From: Ailanthus altissimus
Taxonomy: Eukaryota > Streptophyta > Magnoliopsida > Sapindales > Simaroubaceae
DNA length: 64,000 nt
Direction of reading: 5' to 3'
NCBI GenBank assembly: GCA_946807835.1
Contig: OX327710.1
Coordinates: 14,868,501 to 14,932,500, forward strand
The notes under the pieces are model-generated. The model was not told the DNA's origin. It did not search any database and saw only the letters and a list, made by a program, of their open reading frames with translations. Position numbers and translations under genes: made by a program. Numbering within the stretch: the stretch's first letter is position 1; every line of letters starts with the position of its first letter. Shown here in pieces: positions 35,701 to 47,813 of the stretch.

Positions 35701-36500
35701 GCCTCAAATAGCTTCGCTCAAAGCACCAAATGTCAGGTTTAAGATTTGAACTGGCCAAAGTAGGATTGCGAAGGAAATGAAAAAAATTTATAGCCATACA
35801 GCACAAATTAAGAGAGACACTAATTTAACAAATGATTGCATAGGCCTAAAAGTCCATGATCATCACCCATTTGATACATTGATCAACATCCACTGGAAAT
35901 CTCCACAGTGAAACACAGAAAAGAGAAATGTGTAAGTTTCATTTGACACACTAAAGTTTGCAGTGAATATCACGAAAAAGAATCCTGACAAACTTTGCCA
36001 AGGGATTGCTGCAAATAACAAGCCATAGGAAGTCATTGCAGGAGTTACAGAGCCATAAACAAATATAAGTAAGTCATTGACATCCCCCAACATTCTGCAA
36101 TTAACAGACTCTTGTAGCCGCACGAGCAAGCTATCTCAAAACCACCAAACCCTTAACCATGCTATTCTCCATTTACAGTGCAAAGAGCTCCTAGAATGCC
36201 AAAAACAAATCCTATATGCTCTGGGCTAAATTTGGTTTTCAAAAAAGAAATCCTATTTCCTTTTTTTTTTTTTTCAAATTCAAAGCAACCAAACACTACC
36301 ACAAAAATCAATATGTCAACTCACTGTTTTCTTAGTTTTCTTAGGAACCAAACAACAAAGCATCCAACCCAATCAAAACCCCACTAATCAAGCAAATCAG
36401 ATTAACTCGCCAAACAACAAAAATATTCTACATGTTAGTCTTAAAATCACAAATCCGGAAAAAGCAACCTAAAAATAAAAAATAAATAAATTTACCCCAT
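32752..36500 (-). CDS. DUF4050 family protein (five coding exons)
   Basis: Coding exons: 36500-36496 (ATGGG only), about 34282-34029, 33855-33765, 32951-32885 and 32805-32752, together 156 residues. Key blocks are GCLGSCTRPTV, EDFWTTSACDMDNSAVQSQ, SEFVNHG, LILWSQTRQRWIGNKR, EPKLNWNATYESLLG, NKPFPQPIPLS and the end EMVDFLVDIWEQEGMYD. These match the plant DUF4050 family (At1g15350/At3g15770 type), whose role is unknown. All junction phases fit. The exon-2/3 intron starts with GC (34028-34027, CATG then GCAAGT), because no GT there keeps the frame. The exon-2 start may be 34282 (MGGCLGS) or 34285 (MGSGCLGS). An N-terminal Met-Gly plus Cys suggests possible lipid modification. A 5' UTR exon probably ends near 36737. 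Confidence 0.85.
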
Positions 36501-36865
36501 GCACGCAATACAAGAACCACCCACGAGCTTCAAACAGATCTGCAGATAAACACTATTTCTTGAAAACAAAAGCTGAATCAGTATCCAATCCCAGGAAAGA
36601 AAGATCAGAGAGAACTGAAAAACATAAACACAATCTCATAAGAATAAGAGAATGTAATCAAAACACAATCTTTTTACGTTCAAAATAAAAACAATAACTT
36701 GCCCATAAAAAAAATTGAAAAAAAAAAACAAATACCTATATTTATGTCCCTCTGTATCTCTGTTTCCTGAAATTTATTAACAGCTTCTACCTTGTATGGT
36801 TAAAATCATATGGGTTTGGCCTCCTCTTCTTCTCTGGTAATAATATTTTGTTGAAGTTGAAGAGA

Positions 36866-36872
36866 TTATATA
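36866..36872 (-). promoter_or_regulatory. TATA box of the DUF4050 gene
   Basis: Minus-strand TATATAA is followed about 30 bases on by a CT-rich leader (tctcttcaacttcaac), giving a transcript start near 36840. The 5' leader would then be spliced (donor ATAG-GTATTTG near 36736, acceptor TGCAG near 36541) before the ATGGG exon. Confidence 0.5.
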
Positions 36873-36879
36873 CAGTGTT

Positions 36880-38075
36880 TGTTAAGTTTGGTTCCCCTGT
36901 TTTTTTTTGTTTTTTTGGGTTTTTTCATTTAGTTTTTTTAATATTTTGATTATAATAAAATTTATTCATTTAGGTTTTATTAAAAGACATATATAATAAA
37001 TATCTTTACTAATAAAAAAGGAAATAATTATTTTATTTCTTTAAAAAATAATAATTAATAATTTTATAAGCTTCTATGAATTAGCATTTTAATTAATGTA
37101 ACATATATTTATAATGTCACTTATCTTGTTATTTTCACATTCCTCATCTCAATTAAAATTAGAAAATAAATAAATAATAAAAGTCATTAGTAAGATTAGG
37201 ATCACATTATTAGTGAAAGTTTATGAAAATGATTAAATTAATGTTTGTTGATTTAGAGTTGCACTTTAGAAGTGCACTTAATTACAATGAAGTTACATTT
37301 TTTTTTTAAATGTATAATGAAGTTGATTGAAAAAGAGTAATAACGAAAATTTTTTCTTTTCTTTTTTTTTTAATATAAGAAATTCTAGAGTCCCACTTAT
37401 AAATAATGATCAGAAGTATGTTTGAAAATATTTTTAATTTTATTAAAATTATTTATAACAATTTAAAAAAACCATCTATTTTATAATTGAATCGGAATGA
37501 ATGGAGAATCAATCATCATTTTCTATTTTTCTTCCTTAATTTATCATCAAATATTTTTATAACAAAGATATATACACTAAATAAGATTATTTCCTAAAAA
37601 ACAAGACACATCTTAAAATATATTAAATTAATCCTAGTGGAAGTAAAGTTGGACTCATGGAAAGAGAACCTCAATGGAGGGTCCCAATGTAATTTTAAAA
37701 AAAAAGTATATGGACAATTTAATCCTTTAAATTTAGTTTAATTGACAATTTTATTATAATTAAATCAAAAATATCATTTTTTTTTAAATCTTAATCTCTT
37801 AGTATTCTTCATCTTCTAATTTTATTGTATAATTACCTAATTATTTGTGTTTGTTAAGTTAATTGCACGTGAATATTTTATAAACTTAACATATTAGAAA
37901 AAATTAATTAATTATTTATTTAATAAAAACGGGTAAAATATAGAATCTTATGCTATGAAATTACATTTACTCATTATTATTAGCCGTGAAATTATATTTA
38001 CACTCATTTTTATTTGTCATGATATCACAATTTTACTTATTTTTATTAGTTGTGAAATTATATTTTTATCCATTT

Positions 38076-38113
<38 letters not shown>

Positions 38114-39320
38114 GGAATTTAAATTTAGAATCTCTAAAATACACTGTAAACTGTTTTACCACTAGCCGTTCTACTACTAAATCATTTAAGCAAATACATA
38201 TTTTTATCAATTATTTTTAGTCGTTATTTAGCTATTGTGAACAAAGGTAAAAAAATTATTATTTTGGACATATATAAATATGTTGAAACACAATATTTTG
38301 CTTAAACACTTAGCTAGATATAATTCTCCATTTACACTTCTTCACATCAAAACAGAATGCACTATTTAACAACCAAAAAGTATATTATTTCTCATTCAAA
38401 ATCAACCCAAAACAAAAAAAAAATACTCCATTTACACTGCTTTATCAAAAACAAACTTATAAACTTGAAAATTCACCAAAACACCAAATCTTCTATTACA
38501 TCTCATAACAATTTGAATATAATTAATAGAGTGCTTATAAAATTTAAGAATCACAAGTTATATGCGTTATCCATGCTGTTGTTAGAATATCAAAATCAAA
38601 ATGGTAACAACATAAATTATATTTTTGTTGTATGAACAGTGAGTATGATTATAACTCTTATTGAGGACCTGATGATGCTAAGTTACATTTAAGCATATGA
38701 CACACAAGAATATAAGGATTTGAATAGAGATTTGATAAAACTCAATATCATAGCATGTCAATGCAATCAAAAGTCTATGATTGAATATCAAAGTCTAAAG
38801 AAAATTTAAACAAATTATATTTCAAGTGCATGTAGAGGAGATGTAAATTTTATAGGTTTTGAAAATTTAGATCTAAGGAGTTCAATGCACATGTAATTTT
38901 TTATTATATGAATCATGAAATCAATAATCACTTTATGTGAAAAGAAAATGTATGTAATTCATATAACATGGATCAACAAAGTACTTCTAAGAAGACAAAA
39001 ACAAAGAGACAACAACCAAACAATAGTTTCTTATTATGACAATTATAGTTGTTTTCATATTAGGGTTTTGTGTACCACTGGCAACAAGGTGTACATACAA
39101 GTATTGTAATAACCAAGAAAATAACACAAAATATTCAAACTTATTTTATTTGATTCTATTTTATTTCTTCTAAAATTATTTGATTCTGTTTTGGGATTAC
39201 AAAATATATAGATACTGCTTCGGGGAGTGAAAATAAGCGTAGATCTGGTGATTCCCAAATAGGTCAACCTTTCGAACTGTTGCTGAATCTATAGACAGGA
39301 TTTTATGTTTGGGATGTGGT
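36880..39320. other. AT-rich intergenic spacer with a (TA)n run
   Basis: Contains a (TA)n microsatellite at about 38081-38108 and otherwise only AT-rich sequence. Frames such as 38357-38635 are Asn/Lys/Ile-rich and look random. Confidence 0.5.
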
Positions 39321-39323
39321 ATT

Positions 39324-39650
39324 GGTCAGGTATTGTTTGGTGTAGTGGGCTTAGTTGTACTTATTGTGGTGGACTTAGGTTATGTTGACGGTCAAGCACT
39401 GTATGTTATGGTGGGTTTAAGGTGTGTTGGTGGTCAAGAACAATTTGCTCTAGTGGACTTGAGTTGTGTTAGTAATAAGTTTTTAGTTGATGTGGTAGGC
39501 TTAGCTTGTGATGGTAATAGGCTTGTGGTTGATGTGGTGAGCTTAGGTTGTACTGGTAATAAACTTTATGGTTGATGTAGTGGACTTGAGCTATCTTAGT
39601 TAGGTACTGTTTGTGCGTTGGTTGGTTTGGTGGGTTTGAACTTTGTTAGA
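39324..39650. repeat. 42-bp minisatellite (about eight units)
   Basis: Complete 42-bp units lie at 39390-39431, 39432-39473, 39474-39515 and 39516-39557, with less regular units on both sides. Consensus features are a ggtcaa-/aataa- start, gt-g-tgtagtgg near the middle, then cttaggttgtg-tggt. Units differ at many positions, so the array is old. Because 42 is a multiple of three, the array leaves an 88-codon frame with a 14-residue rhythm (for example FALVDLSCVS, VDVVGLACDG), which I regard as a by-product and not a gene. Confidence 0.85.
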
Positions 39651-39659
39651 ATGCTTGAG

Positions 39660-40116
39660 ACTGGAGCTAAATTTGTAGGAGTGGTGTATATATTTTTAGT
39701 ATAAGGTTTAGAATCTTTTTCCACTTGAAAGCAAAGGCCATTGTTTTCTATTTCTATATCCTGTATTGAGAATGGGTATAGGTAAAGTCAAAGTCAAAGA
39801 ACAAGTTTTTTTTCATACTTGGGCCATTTTTTGCATGTCTATACTGTAGAACTTTAAGACCCTTATAATGTGGGGGAGTCACTGACATAAATGATAACAC
39901 CTCCAGATTAACATTTAGACAATACCACTTTTTCTTTAAACACTCCCTCATTAACACCACTAAATTACTATCATTTTCCACCTCCAGTGCGTATCATGTC
40001 CAAGGAATTATGGCTGTTACCTAAAACTTAACTTGAGTAAAAAGTAGCCTTTCAAATACCTTTTCACACATCTCATTTTTTCAGTAAAATCAGACTACAA
40101 TAATCAAGTCTTGCAT
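39660..40116. other. Spacer left of the solo LTR
   Basis: No gene or repeat recognised. Confidence 0.4.
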
Positions 40117-40973
40117 TGTTGGGGGAGGAAATACCCTTCTCCCTCTTAAGGTTATGTTGAAGCGAAGAACCTCAAGTTCAACCTAGAACTCTAACCTCTT
40201 TGCGCAGCGAAATAACCTTTTAATCAAGCAAAATAGTAAGAATCTAAAGTAGAATATAAAAGAGCACAATACAATTTTACGTAGTTCGGCCAATTGCCTA
40301 CGTCCATGATGGATCCAAGGATCTTAGCCTCTCTTATTAACTCCCTAAAGATTTTACAAGAAAAATCAAATTTGAAAAACCCTCAAAAGGACGAATGTTT
40401 AGTGAACCTTTGCTCTACCATGAGCAATGATCATCCAAACGACGGTTCCACCCTAGCGCACACAAGCACTTAGTGTCTATACAGTTCTTCTCTTTTCTGA
40501 GAGTCTTTCTTAATGCTTGATCTGAAATAAAAAGTTTACAAGTATTTATATAAGGTGTATTTTCTGCCTACTAACCCTATTCCTTATTGAAGTAAGAGTC
40601 CACTTGTTTTGGAAGTCCAAAAATTCTCGAAACTCGAAATTTGGATAAAAAATAGACTCCCTGTCGCGTTTGGCGCCATGGCGCTCATCCCTGAGCGCCG
40701 CGGTGCTCACTATGTCACGCCCACCCCTACGGCACTGGGGATCTAACGCCGCGCCGCTGGGCTTCTATGCTGGGCGCCACGGCGCTCAGCCCCGGTGGCG
40801 CCTATACTCGTTTTCTTCGCTTCCTTCGCATCTTCGAATCTCCTTTCATGTCCCACACATCTTAAACTTCTTCATACGTATCCCATATATTTTAAACTTT
40901 TTATAACTCTCCACTTTTATATTTATCTCAAATTTTATTCAATTAAAATTATTAAATCACCAATTTTTCAACA
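40117..40973 (-). mobile_element. Solo LTR, 857 bp, minus orientation
   Basis: Begins TGTTGGGGG and ends TTTTCAACA (terminal inverted repeat TGTTG/CAACA), with tgcat just before and tacat just after, a 5-bp target duplication with one mismatch. On the minus strand it holds a TATATAAATACTTG promoter near 40540, leader text GCATTAAGAAAGACTCTC close to that of the LTRs of the 48.5-61.5 kb element, and the U5 motif GGACGTAGG...GAACTACGTAA (40276-40305). The U3 part (40665-40810) is strikingly GC-rich with near-palindromic words such as GCGCCATGGCGCTCA. With no internal region present, it arose by LTR-LTR recombination. Confidence 0.75.
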
Positions 40974-43900
40974 TACATAATAATTATACTCGTTGTAATC
41001 CACTACTGGCATAGTAATGTAAACACTATCTTCAAATTCCAAATGATCATAACATCAATAAACATCTTAATAAAAATTACTTTTGATAACAATTTACGAC
41101 CATGAACAATTTCATTTTATCAAATTCGTTAAATATCACACAATAATATCATTAAACCATATGATTTTTATTTTCAGTTTACTGCCATTAACAATACAAA
41201 CTTTTCACCCATTTTAATTGTGCAAAATCTCTTTAATCTTTCACAACATCACTAAACCATATATAATTCATTAATGGTCAAAATGAATAATAACAAAAAT
41301 CATAAAAAATTTATATTAATTCATAATAAGAAAAGTCGAAAAAATTTCATTGGTTTGCAATAACAAGGAAAATCTAGAAATTTGCACTACTAAAAAATCA
41401 ACAATATACATATATTTAAAATCACAAAAAAAATTAAAATATTAAAAATCCAACCATCAAGAAAATATCAAATCCACGAAATATTTAAAAAAATAAATAA
41501 AACCCACCCATTCATAACAAAAAAATAATAATTTCATTAGAATTTTAGAGTTTTTCTTTATTACTAACAGAGATTGAAGAAATAATTAAAATGATTTGCT
41601 TACCTAAAAAAAATGTGCGATAAATTGTTAATAGTTAGCTTTTCATTGCTTCCTCACCATAATCGCCTTCATTGTGTAAATAGTCCTTGTTCTTTATTTG
41701 GTTCGAGACTCTCTTCTTTGCTTTCAGGGTTTGAAACTCATTCACAAAATGTTTGATGGTAGACAATGAAATGAAATGGTTCCTATTTTTTAGAGCAAAA
41801 GACAAAATAGTATCATTAATTTAATCAGACGAATTAAGATAAAATATGTTATTTTCACTTTAGTTAGAATAAAGTTGTCAATTAAATCAATTTAAGAGAT
41901 TAAAATGTTCATATTTCTTTAAAAGAATATGGAAGAGATTTGATTTTTTATTTTTTTATTTTATAACTAATAAGAATCGTTCCAACGACTTTTTGGAAAT
42001 TTTTTTAAAAAAAAATCAATCTTCTATCTTCTATCACCATAACAATGAATAATAATTGCCAAAGTAAGAACAAATAGGTGAATATTTAGTTTTCTCTTAA
42101 TAATTTACAATAATCTTAAACATAAAAGATAAAATAAAAAAAACAGTATCTTAATTGACTCCTCACCAATTAATAATTGTCAAGTGTTGCACAGTTATTG
42201 ACTTTTTTATTTTTTGGTTAATATAATTAAAATGCCAACAATAAATAAATAATTAATTGAAATATAAAATTTATATTTTAATTTAGTGTAGTATTATACA
42301 CGATTTATTTTTCAAATTATATCAGTTATAATTTTTTTATTAGAATAATATTAGACATATAAATTTATTATACAAATTACGTAATAAAATATTATTAAAT
42401 AAGTGATAATAAAATATGTAGACTAAGTACATAATATTCTATCAATTTATATTAATGAGTTTGTATTGTTAATTTATATTTATAGCATTTTTTTTTTAGT
42501 AAATAGCATACATGATATATTCATTACTTTCAACCTGTAATATAATATTGTGTTATTAATTTTCATTAAATGTTATATATATATATATATATTATATATA
42601 TCATTTAATGATACAACATTCAATGTGAAAAGTGGTCATAGGCATAGAAAATAATGTTATTCAAATAGCAAATATAAGATTATATATTTTTTTAGAAAAT
42701 TTATATTTGACTTCTATTAAAAATTAAAACCTAGTGAAATATGATAGATGCATATGTTACTATCTAATTAAGGAGGTTTTTGTGTAAATTTCTTATCCAA
42801 CGTAGTAATATATATATATATATATATTTAAATACTTGTTTTAATAGTAAAATCTGTGCATCTGCTAACTTAAATCACAGGATCAAATCTTGACATTGAC
42901 GAAGATAATTATAATTCCTCAATTTCAAATTACTAATTTTTAAATCATAAAAATAAATTAAAAAATTAAACTTATATTTAGACATGTGTATTTAAATTTA
43001 TTCAGATTTCAGACAAACAAGTAAACACTACCTTAAACATAAAAAATTATTTTGATTGCAAGTATAAATTTTTTTCTACTTCATTAAAAAAAACCCCGCA
43101 ACTCCTAATCAACTTGTTTAATTTTTAATCAACCAATGAAGTATGAACCAACTTAAATTAAAAAAAAGTCAATGAACAAAACCACACCACCCCCGGCCCA
43201 TAACTCGCTATAGAATCCTGCTGGGCCTCACCCAATTTTATAAGGCCGAGTAACTAATTCTTTTTTTTTTTTTTGTTGAAACTAATTCTTACTATCATAA
43301 AATAATTAGAAATACGTTTGTCTTTCAAATAAAAATAAAAGAAGTTTGAATATTTTTCAAAGAAAAAGAAAAAGAATTTAAGTGATTGTGGGTCAAAATG
43401 GAAGGAGGGGCAAAATTTAATAAAAGGATAGTGGCATGCATGCACATATATTGTATCATATAATATTAGGCACCGACTTGGAATATGATATTTGTATGAT
43501 TGAAAAAGAAAAACAAAAGGAATTCCCACCAGTTATTAGATTAATTAAATAGTAAATAAAGATTATTAATTCATAAAAACCATGGAAATGGCTTACAAGC
43601 TTTACATTTTAATCAGAATTTAGAAAAAAAAATATATATATATAGGTTAATCAATTAGGCTTATATTTATTTATACTCCAAAGTTGACCATTCAAGTCAT
43701 TGGGGTCCAATAATTAAATACTGTCCATAATGTGTTCATGATTTGCTCTATGGTTCTGTTGACACCCATCTGTCCCTCCAATTCAAAAATTCTTTAGCCA
43801 TAAAAATATTAGATATCTCTTCTTTAAAGATTAAAAAAAATATTGGGAGAATCTCATTGTCTGGTCCAGTTGGTTGGTCGAAATAGATAGGCTTCTTAGT

Positions 43901-44771
43901 TGAAAATCTCTTTCTTTTCCCATACAAAATCCTTGACTCAGTAATTGAAAATTTGAAAGTGATCTATCAAACTCTTCTCTTCTCTCTGGTTTTCAAGTTG
44001 TATCGACTTGCATCAGATTTTACATATGAAATGGGCTCCATGTGATTGGTTGGTTCTCATTGTCAGTCCATGCACTTATTTATTGAATTGACTAACCCAT
44101 GCCCATGAGCATCTAAGTCATCTTGGAAAAGTAAAGCATCAAGTTTCTCTATCATTTTTTACTTCTGAAGAAATTCTTGGTTAACTCTAAATCTCTTATT
44201 TTATTGTTAAATCATCAATAAAAAGGAAGACAGAGAAAGAAGAACCATCGGACTAAAAGATCAACAAGTTATTTAAAGAAGTAAAATTCAAAACATAAAT
44301 AAAAGTAGGAGTAGTTATTGCCAAATTTATTGGATTAACTTGAAATGGGTAGCTAGATTCTTCCATTGTCAATGAGTTACATGGCTAATTAATCTGTTTT
44401 AGATTATGCTGAAGTGACTGGATACCCCTGTTTTCACTTTAAATATGTGATTGTAAAGTAAAGTATTATTAGTCAATTAGAAGAAGGGTTCATTCAAAAT
44501 TCACTTTCCAAAAAGGAGAAAAAAAAGAAAAGAACAGAAATAAGAGTTGAAAGTTCTAAAAGTTTCAACTTGTGCAATTCCACATAGAAAAATTTAGAAA
44601 CTGTTGAGTTGAATGATTCAAGGTTGAAGTTCAACAAACTTAACTTGTCCAATATTTGTCATTCAAATACAGCAGTAATTGGGCAAACTCAAAGCTCTAT
44701 TAATATTTACATATTCACCATTTACATGCAATCTAACTAATTAACAATTCAGGAATTTAAGCTCTTGATTA
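40974..44771. other. AT-rich intergenic spacer with (TA)n tracts and a palindrome
   Basis: (TA)n runs lie near 42575-42600 and 42807-42828. Around 42563-42609, tcattaaatg and catttaatga form a palindrome about a (TA)n core. Minus-strand frame 43254-43529 is Phe/Lys-rich and looks spurious. No gene seen. Confidence 0.45.
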
Positions 44772-45398
44772 TCAATAGGAGAATTCCATTCTGTGAACTC
44801 TGTCCCTGAGAATCCCATGGTACAAAGCAACCCTGTTTGCTGGCATCCCATGAATTTCATTTCTGCATATTCTGTCTACTTTGTTTGTAAATTTCTTGTC
44901 ATATTCTTTCCTGTACTCATCTCCATCACCAGCTGTGTCCTTCACATTCTCTGCAAAATGCACTTTCTTCTTCTTCTTCTTCTTTTGCCTCTTCTTTTCC
45001 TCTAAGAACATGCAATGAAAAAAAAATGTATAAGTTAGTGAAGTTAATTCAACTGATAGAATCTCGTTGCTTAGAACAAGAGGTTTAGCATTCAAACTCT
45101 GCTCATACAGTGTTTCAAACTGAGGAAGAATTTAGTTTACATATGTAAAAAAAAAATAGAAATCAAAAACCAAGAAAGATGACAAAGTTTTATCAGGAAA
45201 CATAGAGAGGATGAATGATGATTAAGTACCTGAATACAAGCAAGAGCGTAGAATATGCTGCTGGGGTTGTTTTGAATCATGATTTTCATGAGGGGAAGAA
45301 TCACTTTTTTGCTTTGAAAAAGCAAGAAACAGAACGGTACTTGTGACAGCCATGGCAGTGGCTAAGACGACAGCTTGAGAGTTTATAATACAAGTCAT
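44772..45398 (-). CDS. Small Lys-rich membrane-anchored plant protein, unknown function
   Basis: Exons 45398-45230 and 45001-44772 (intron GT 45229, AG 45002) code 132 residues. The N-terminus MTCIINSQAVVLATAMAVTS followed by TVLFLAFS forms a signal-anchor or membrane segment (residues about 7-30). A polar Ser/His/Gln stretch follows, then exon 2 opens with EEKKRQ and seven lysines, VHFAENVKDTAGDGDEYRKE, and a conserved-looking tail with EIHGMPANRVALYHGILRDR. Good splice sites, a promoter and codon-like composition support a real gene. I recall similar uncharacterised plant proteins but no function. The lysine run is coded by an AAG microsatellite and may vary in length. Confidence 0.72.
45025..45125 (+). 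repeat. tRNA-like (SINE-like) sequence in the intron of the small membrane protein gene
   Basis: The stretch ttaattcaactgatagaatc, then clgcttag-like text and gaggtttagcattcaaactc, resembles the A-box and B-box arrangement of a decayed tRNA-derived SINE. No poly-A tail or target duplication was found. Confidence 0.2.
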
Positions 45399-45510
45399 GC
45401 TGAGCCCTGATACAAATACTTGCAGAAGCAAATATAAACAAGCCCAGAAAAATGAGAAGAGAGAAGTTTGAATCACTAGCTTTGTTTATGCAACAAGACT
45501 AGCTACCACT

Positions 45511-45521
45511 TTATATTTATA
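45511..45521 (-). promoter_or_regulatory. TATA box of the small membrane protein gene
   Basis: Minus-strand TGTATAAATATAAAG lies about 115 bases before the ATG at 45398. Confidence 0.5.
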
Positions 45522-46216
45522 CATGGGGTTATGATAATAGTATGTGAAATTGAAATGTCATGTGAAGATTAAGAAATAGACGAGGGAATCTGGATTTCTT
45601 GGTTGCTGCTGTAATGGGGAGGCCGAGTGATAGGTGAGGGGAAAGGGTGTTTGGTTCTGGGTTTTGGTTTGGTTTGGCTTGGCTTGGCTTTGGATTGTGT
45701 TGTGACTTGTGAGTGCACCACACGGCAAAACTAACTATAGCGGGGAAAAGCGCTTTTGGTTTGGTGTCAAACAGTAGTTGTGTTCTAGAAGATGGGGGAT
45801 TGGAGTGAGCTTTTGATTGTGAGTAGGAAATTGCGAAGAATTTACATGGACTCGGAAGCCAAATGCCACATTTGCCATTGGTTGAATTTCTTGGTTGGTT
45901 TGTTTTTTAAGTCTACGACAAAAAAGGCAATTTGATTTGTATCTATTATGAGTGTTCTTCTTCTTTCTTTAAAAAATAAAAAAAATGGAATTGATGAATT
46001 TTGCTCTCTCTTTTTAAAGAAAATGATGAGGGCCTTGTTGATAAAAGTTAATGATGAGGTGTGAGATGTTTGTGGAAGGGAAATCAGAAAAATAACATTT
46101 TGGTTTTTAAGAAAAGCTTTGGATTATGTTGCTTTTTTTTCTCGAAAAACGAGTACGTTGCTTTTACTAAATTTGTTGTTTTTTTAAAAAAAATATATTA
46201 TATACACATTTCTATC

Positions 46217-47017
46217 TTAAAATTTTAGATTATTATTATAAATACCTTTACGATAAAATTTAATTATAAAAAAATTTATGTATTTAAAAAAGTGACATTA
46301 ATATTTAAAAATTTAATAAAATATGTACCGATATTTCGTTATTAAGAATATTCAGTTAAAATTAATAAATTCGTAGGTAATAAAAATATTTTATCCTTTA
46401 AACTCTCAAATTTTTTTAAAAAATAAAATAAAAAATTACTTTAAAAAATATTCTCAGGTAGCTATAACAGCGGCCTTAGGTCATGGCAGCGGCCAGATCA
46501 AGCTGCTGGCATGGCCTAATCTAGCCGTGGCAGATCAGGCCGTTGTTGGATTAGGCTGCTGCCATGGTTGGCTACTGCAACAACGTTCTTAGGCCATGCA
46601 GCGGCTAAATCAAGCCACTAGCAGATCGCTTTTTAATTTTTTAATTTTTTTTAAAATGTTATTTTTATTTTTTAATAACAACAATAATAATAAAATTTGA
46701 ATTTTTTGTTTTTTAGTTTTATTGTTAATTTTTAATTTTGTTTTCACTTTTAAAAAAAAATTAAGAGTTGTATTTATTATTATTATTATTATTTTTAAAG
46801 ACTTTTATTAAATTTAAAATTTAAAATTTGCATTAGAAAGAATAATTTAGTTATTTGACAGAGAATCTATTAATTTTAGTAAAATATTCCTTACAGCGAA
46901 ATATCCATACATATTTTGATAAACGTTTAGGTATTAATATTACTTTTTCAAATACGTAAGTTTTCTGCAATTAAACCTTACCTCAAGAATATTTATGATA
47001 ATATTCCTAAAATTTTT
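46217..47017. mobile_element. Foldback element with GC-rich core
   Basis: About 190 bp on each side (46217-46410 and 46835-47017) are inverted repeats of each other; for example aaaatatgtaccgatatttcg on the left against cgaaatatccatacatatttt on the right, with outer ends ttaaaatttta / taaaattttt. The AT-rich arms enclose a GC-rich core at 46450-46630 built from recurring words (gcagcggcc, ggcatggcc, agatcaagc). No transposase is present. It fits a non-autonomous DNA transposon that carries foreign or expanded GC-rich sequence. Confidence 0.65.
46450..46630. repeat. GC-rich degenerate repeat inside the foldback element
   Basis: Repeated short words (gcggcc, catggcagcggcc, gatcaagc, ggattaggc) recur at irregular 20-40 bp spacing, some inverted. 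The composition is unlike everything for several kilobases around. No convincing reading frame. Confidence 0.5.
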
Positions 47018-47679
47018 GTTAAGTTGCCTTCCATTTTAATAATTGTGTTATAAGTGAATCACTTTTCTTTTTTAAATTTACAGTCTCTTTTTTAAAGATT
47101 ACATTAATTATATTACATTACACCACACTAATAATATTATAATTAAATTATATAATTAAAACTTTGTAAAAAGAATCAAACTATATAATAGAAACTTTTT
47201 TAAAAATAACACATACATTATTAAGATACACTCTCAAAATATGTTATCTAGATCATTAAAAGTCAAACATATAATTATAAACACATTCCATTTAAATTAA
47301 AAAGTTCTCACAAAATAAGAATAATAAATTAATCACCTTAACATTTGTCAAAATTTGAACTTGTAACATTTGTTAAGGAAGTGTGCGAGGCTTTCCTTTA
47401 CATTATTTAAATTAGTCATTATAGTTTCTTAAATACAAATATTACTTAATTGGTAATTAATATATATTTAATTAATTACAATAAAATATATATATAATTA
47501 ATTGACAATTTAAGCACCATTATGATGGGTTACAATACTGTACACACTCTCTCTCTTTATATATATATATATATATTGTAATTATGTAAACCAGTATTGG
47601 AGAAGAAAAAAAAAGAACAAAATAATTATTAAAATAAATAAATAAATGAAAGGGGATAAAGGACAAAATGGGCGAGAGT

Positions 47680-47813
47680 CACGTGTGGAAGAATCAGATA
47701 GGAACGAGATGTATGTGATTTTGATGCCCTCTAATACGTGTCCTTGGAAAGGGGAAGCTCCAGCTCCAGGGAACTTTGTGTACACCGAGTTTGCCACGTG
47801 AGCTGCACACGTG
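47680..47813. promoter_or_regulatory. Cluster of ACGT-core (G-box/ABRE-like) motifs
   Basis: CACGTG occurs at 47680-47685, 47795-47800 and 47808-47813, and ACGTG at 47736-47740, within 134 bp. Such clusters are bound by bZIP/bHLH factors in abscisic-acid- or light-responsive plant promoters. No recognisable gene starts nearby on either strand; the retroelement nest begins 670 bp to the right. Confidence 0.4.

Noticed and set aside
39309..39575. 88-codon frame as a membrane protein gene
   Set aside because: It is fully explained by a 42-bp minisatellite whose unit is a multiple of three.
40670..40980. Plus-strand frames over the GC-rich island as coding
   Set aside because: The island is the U3 of a solo LTR; the frames arise from repeated GC words.
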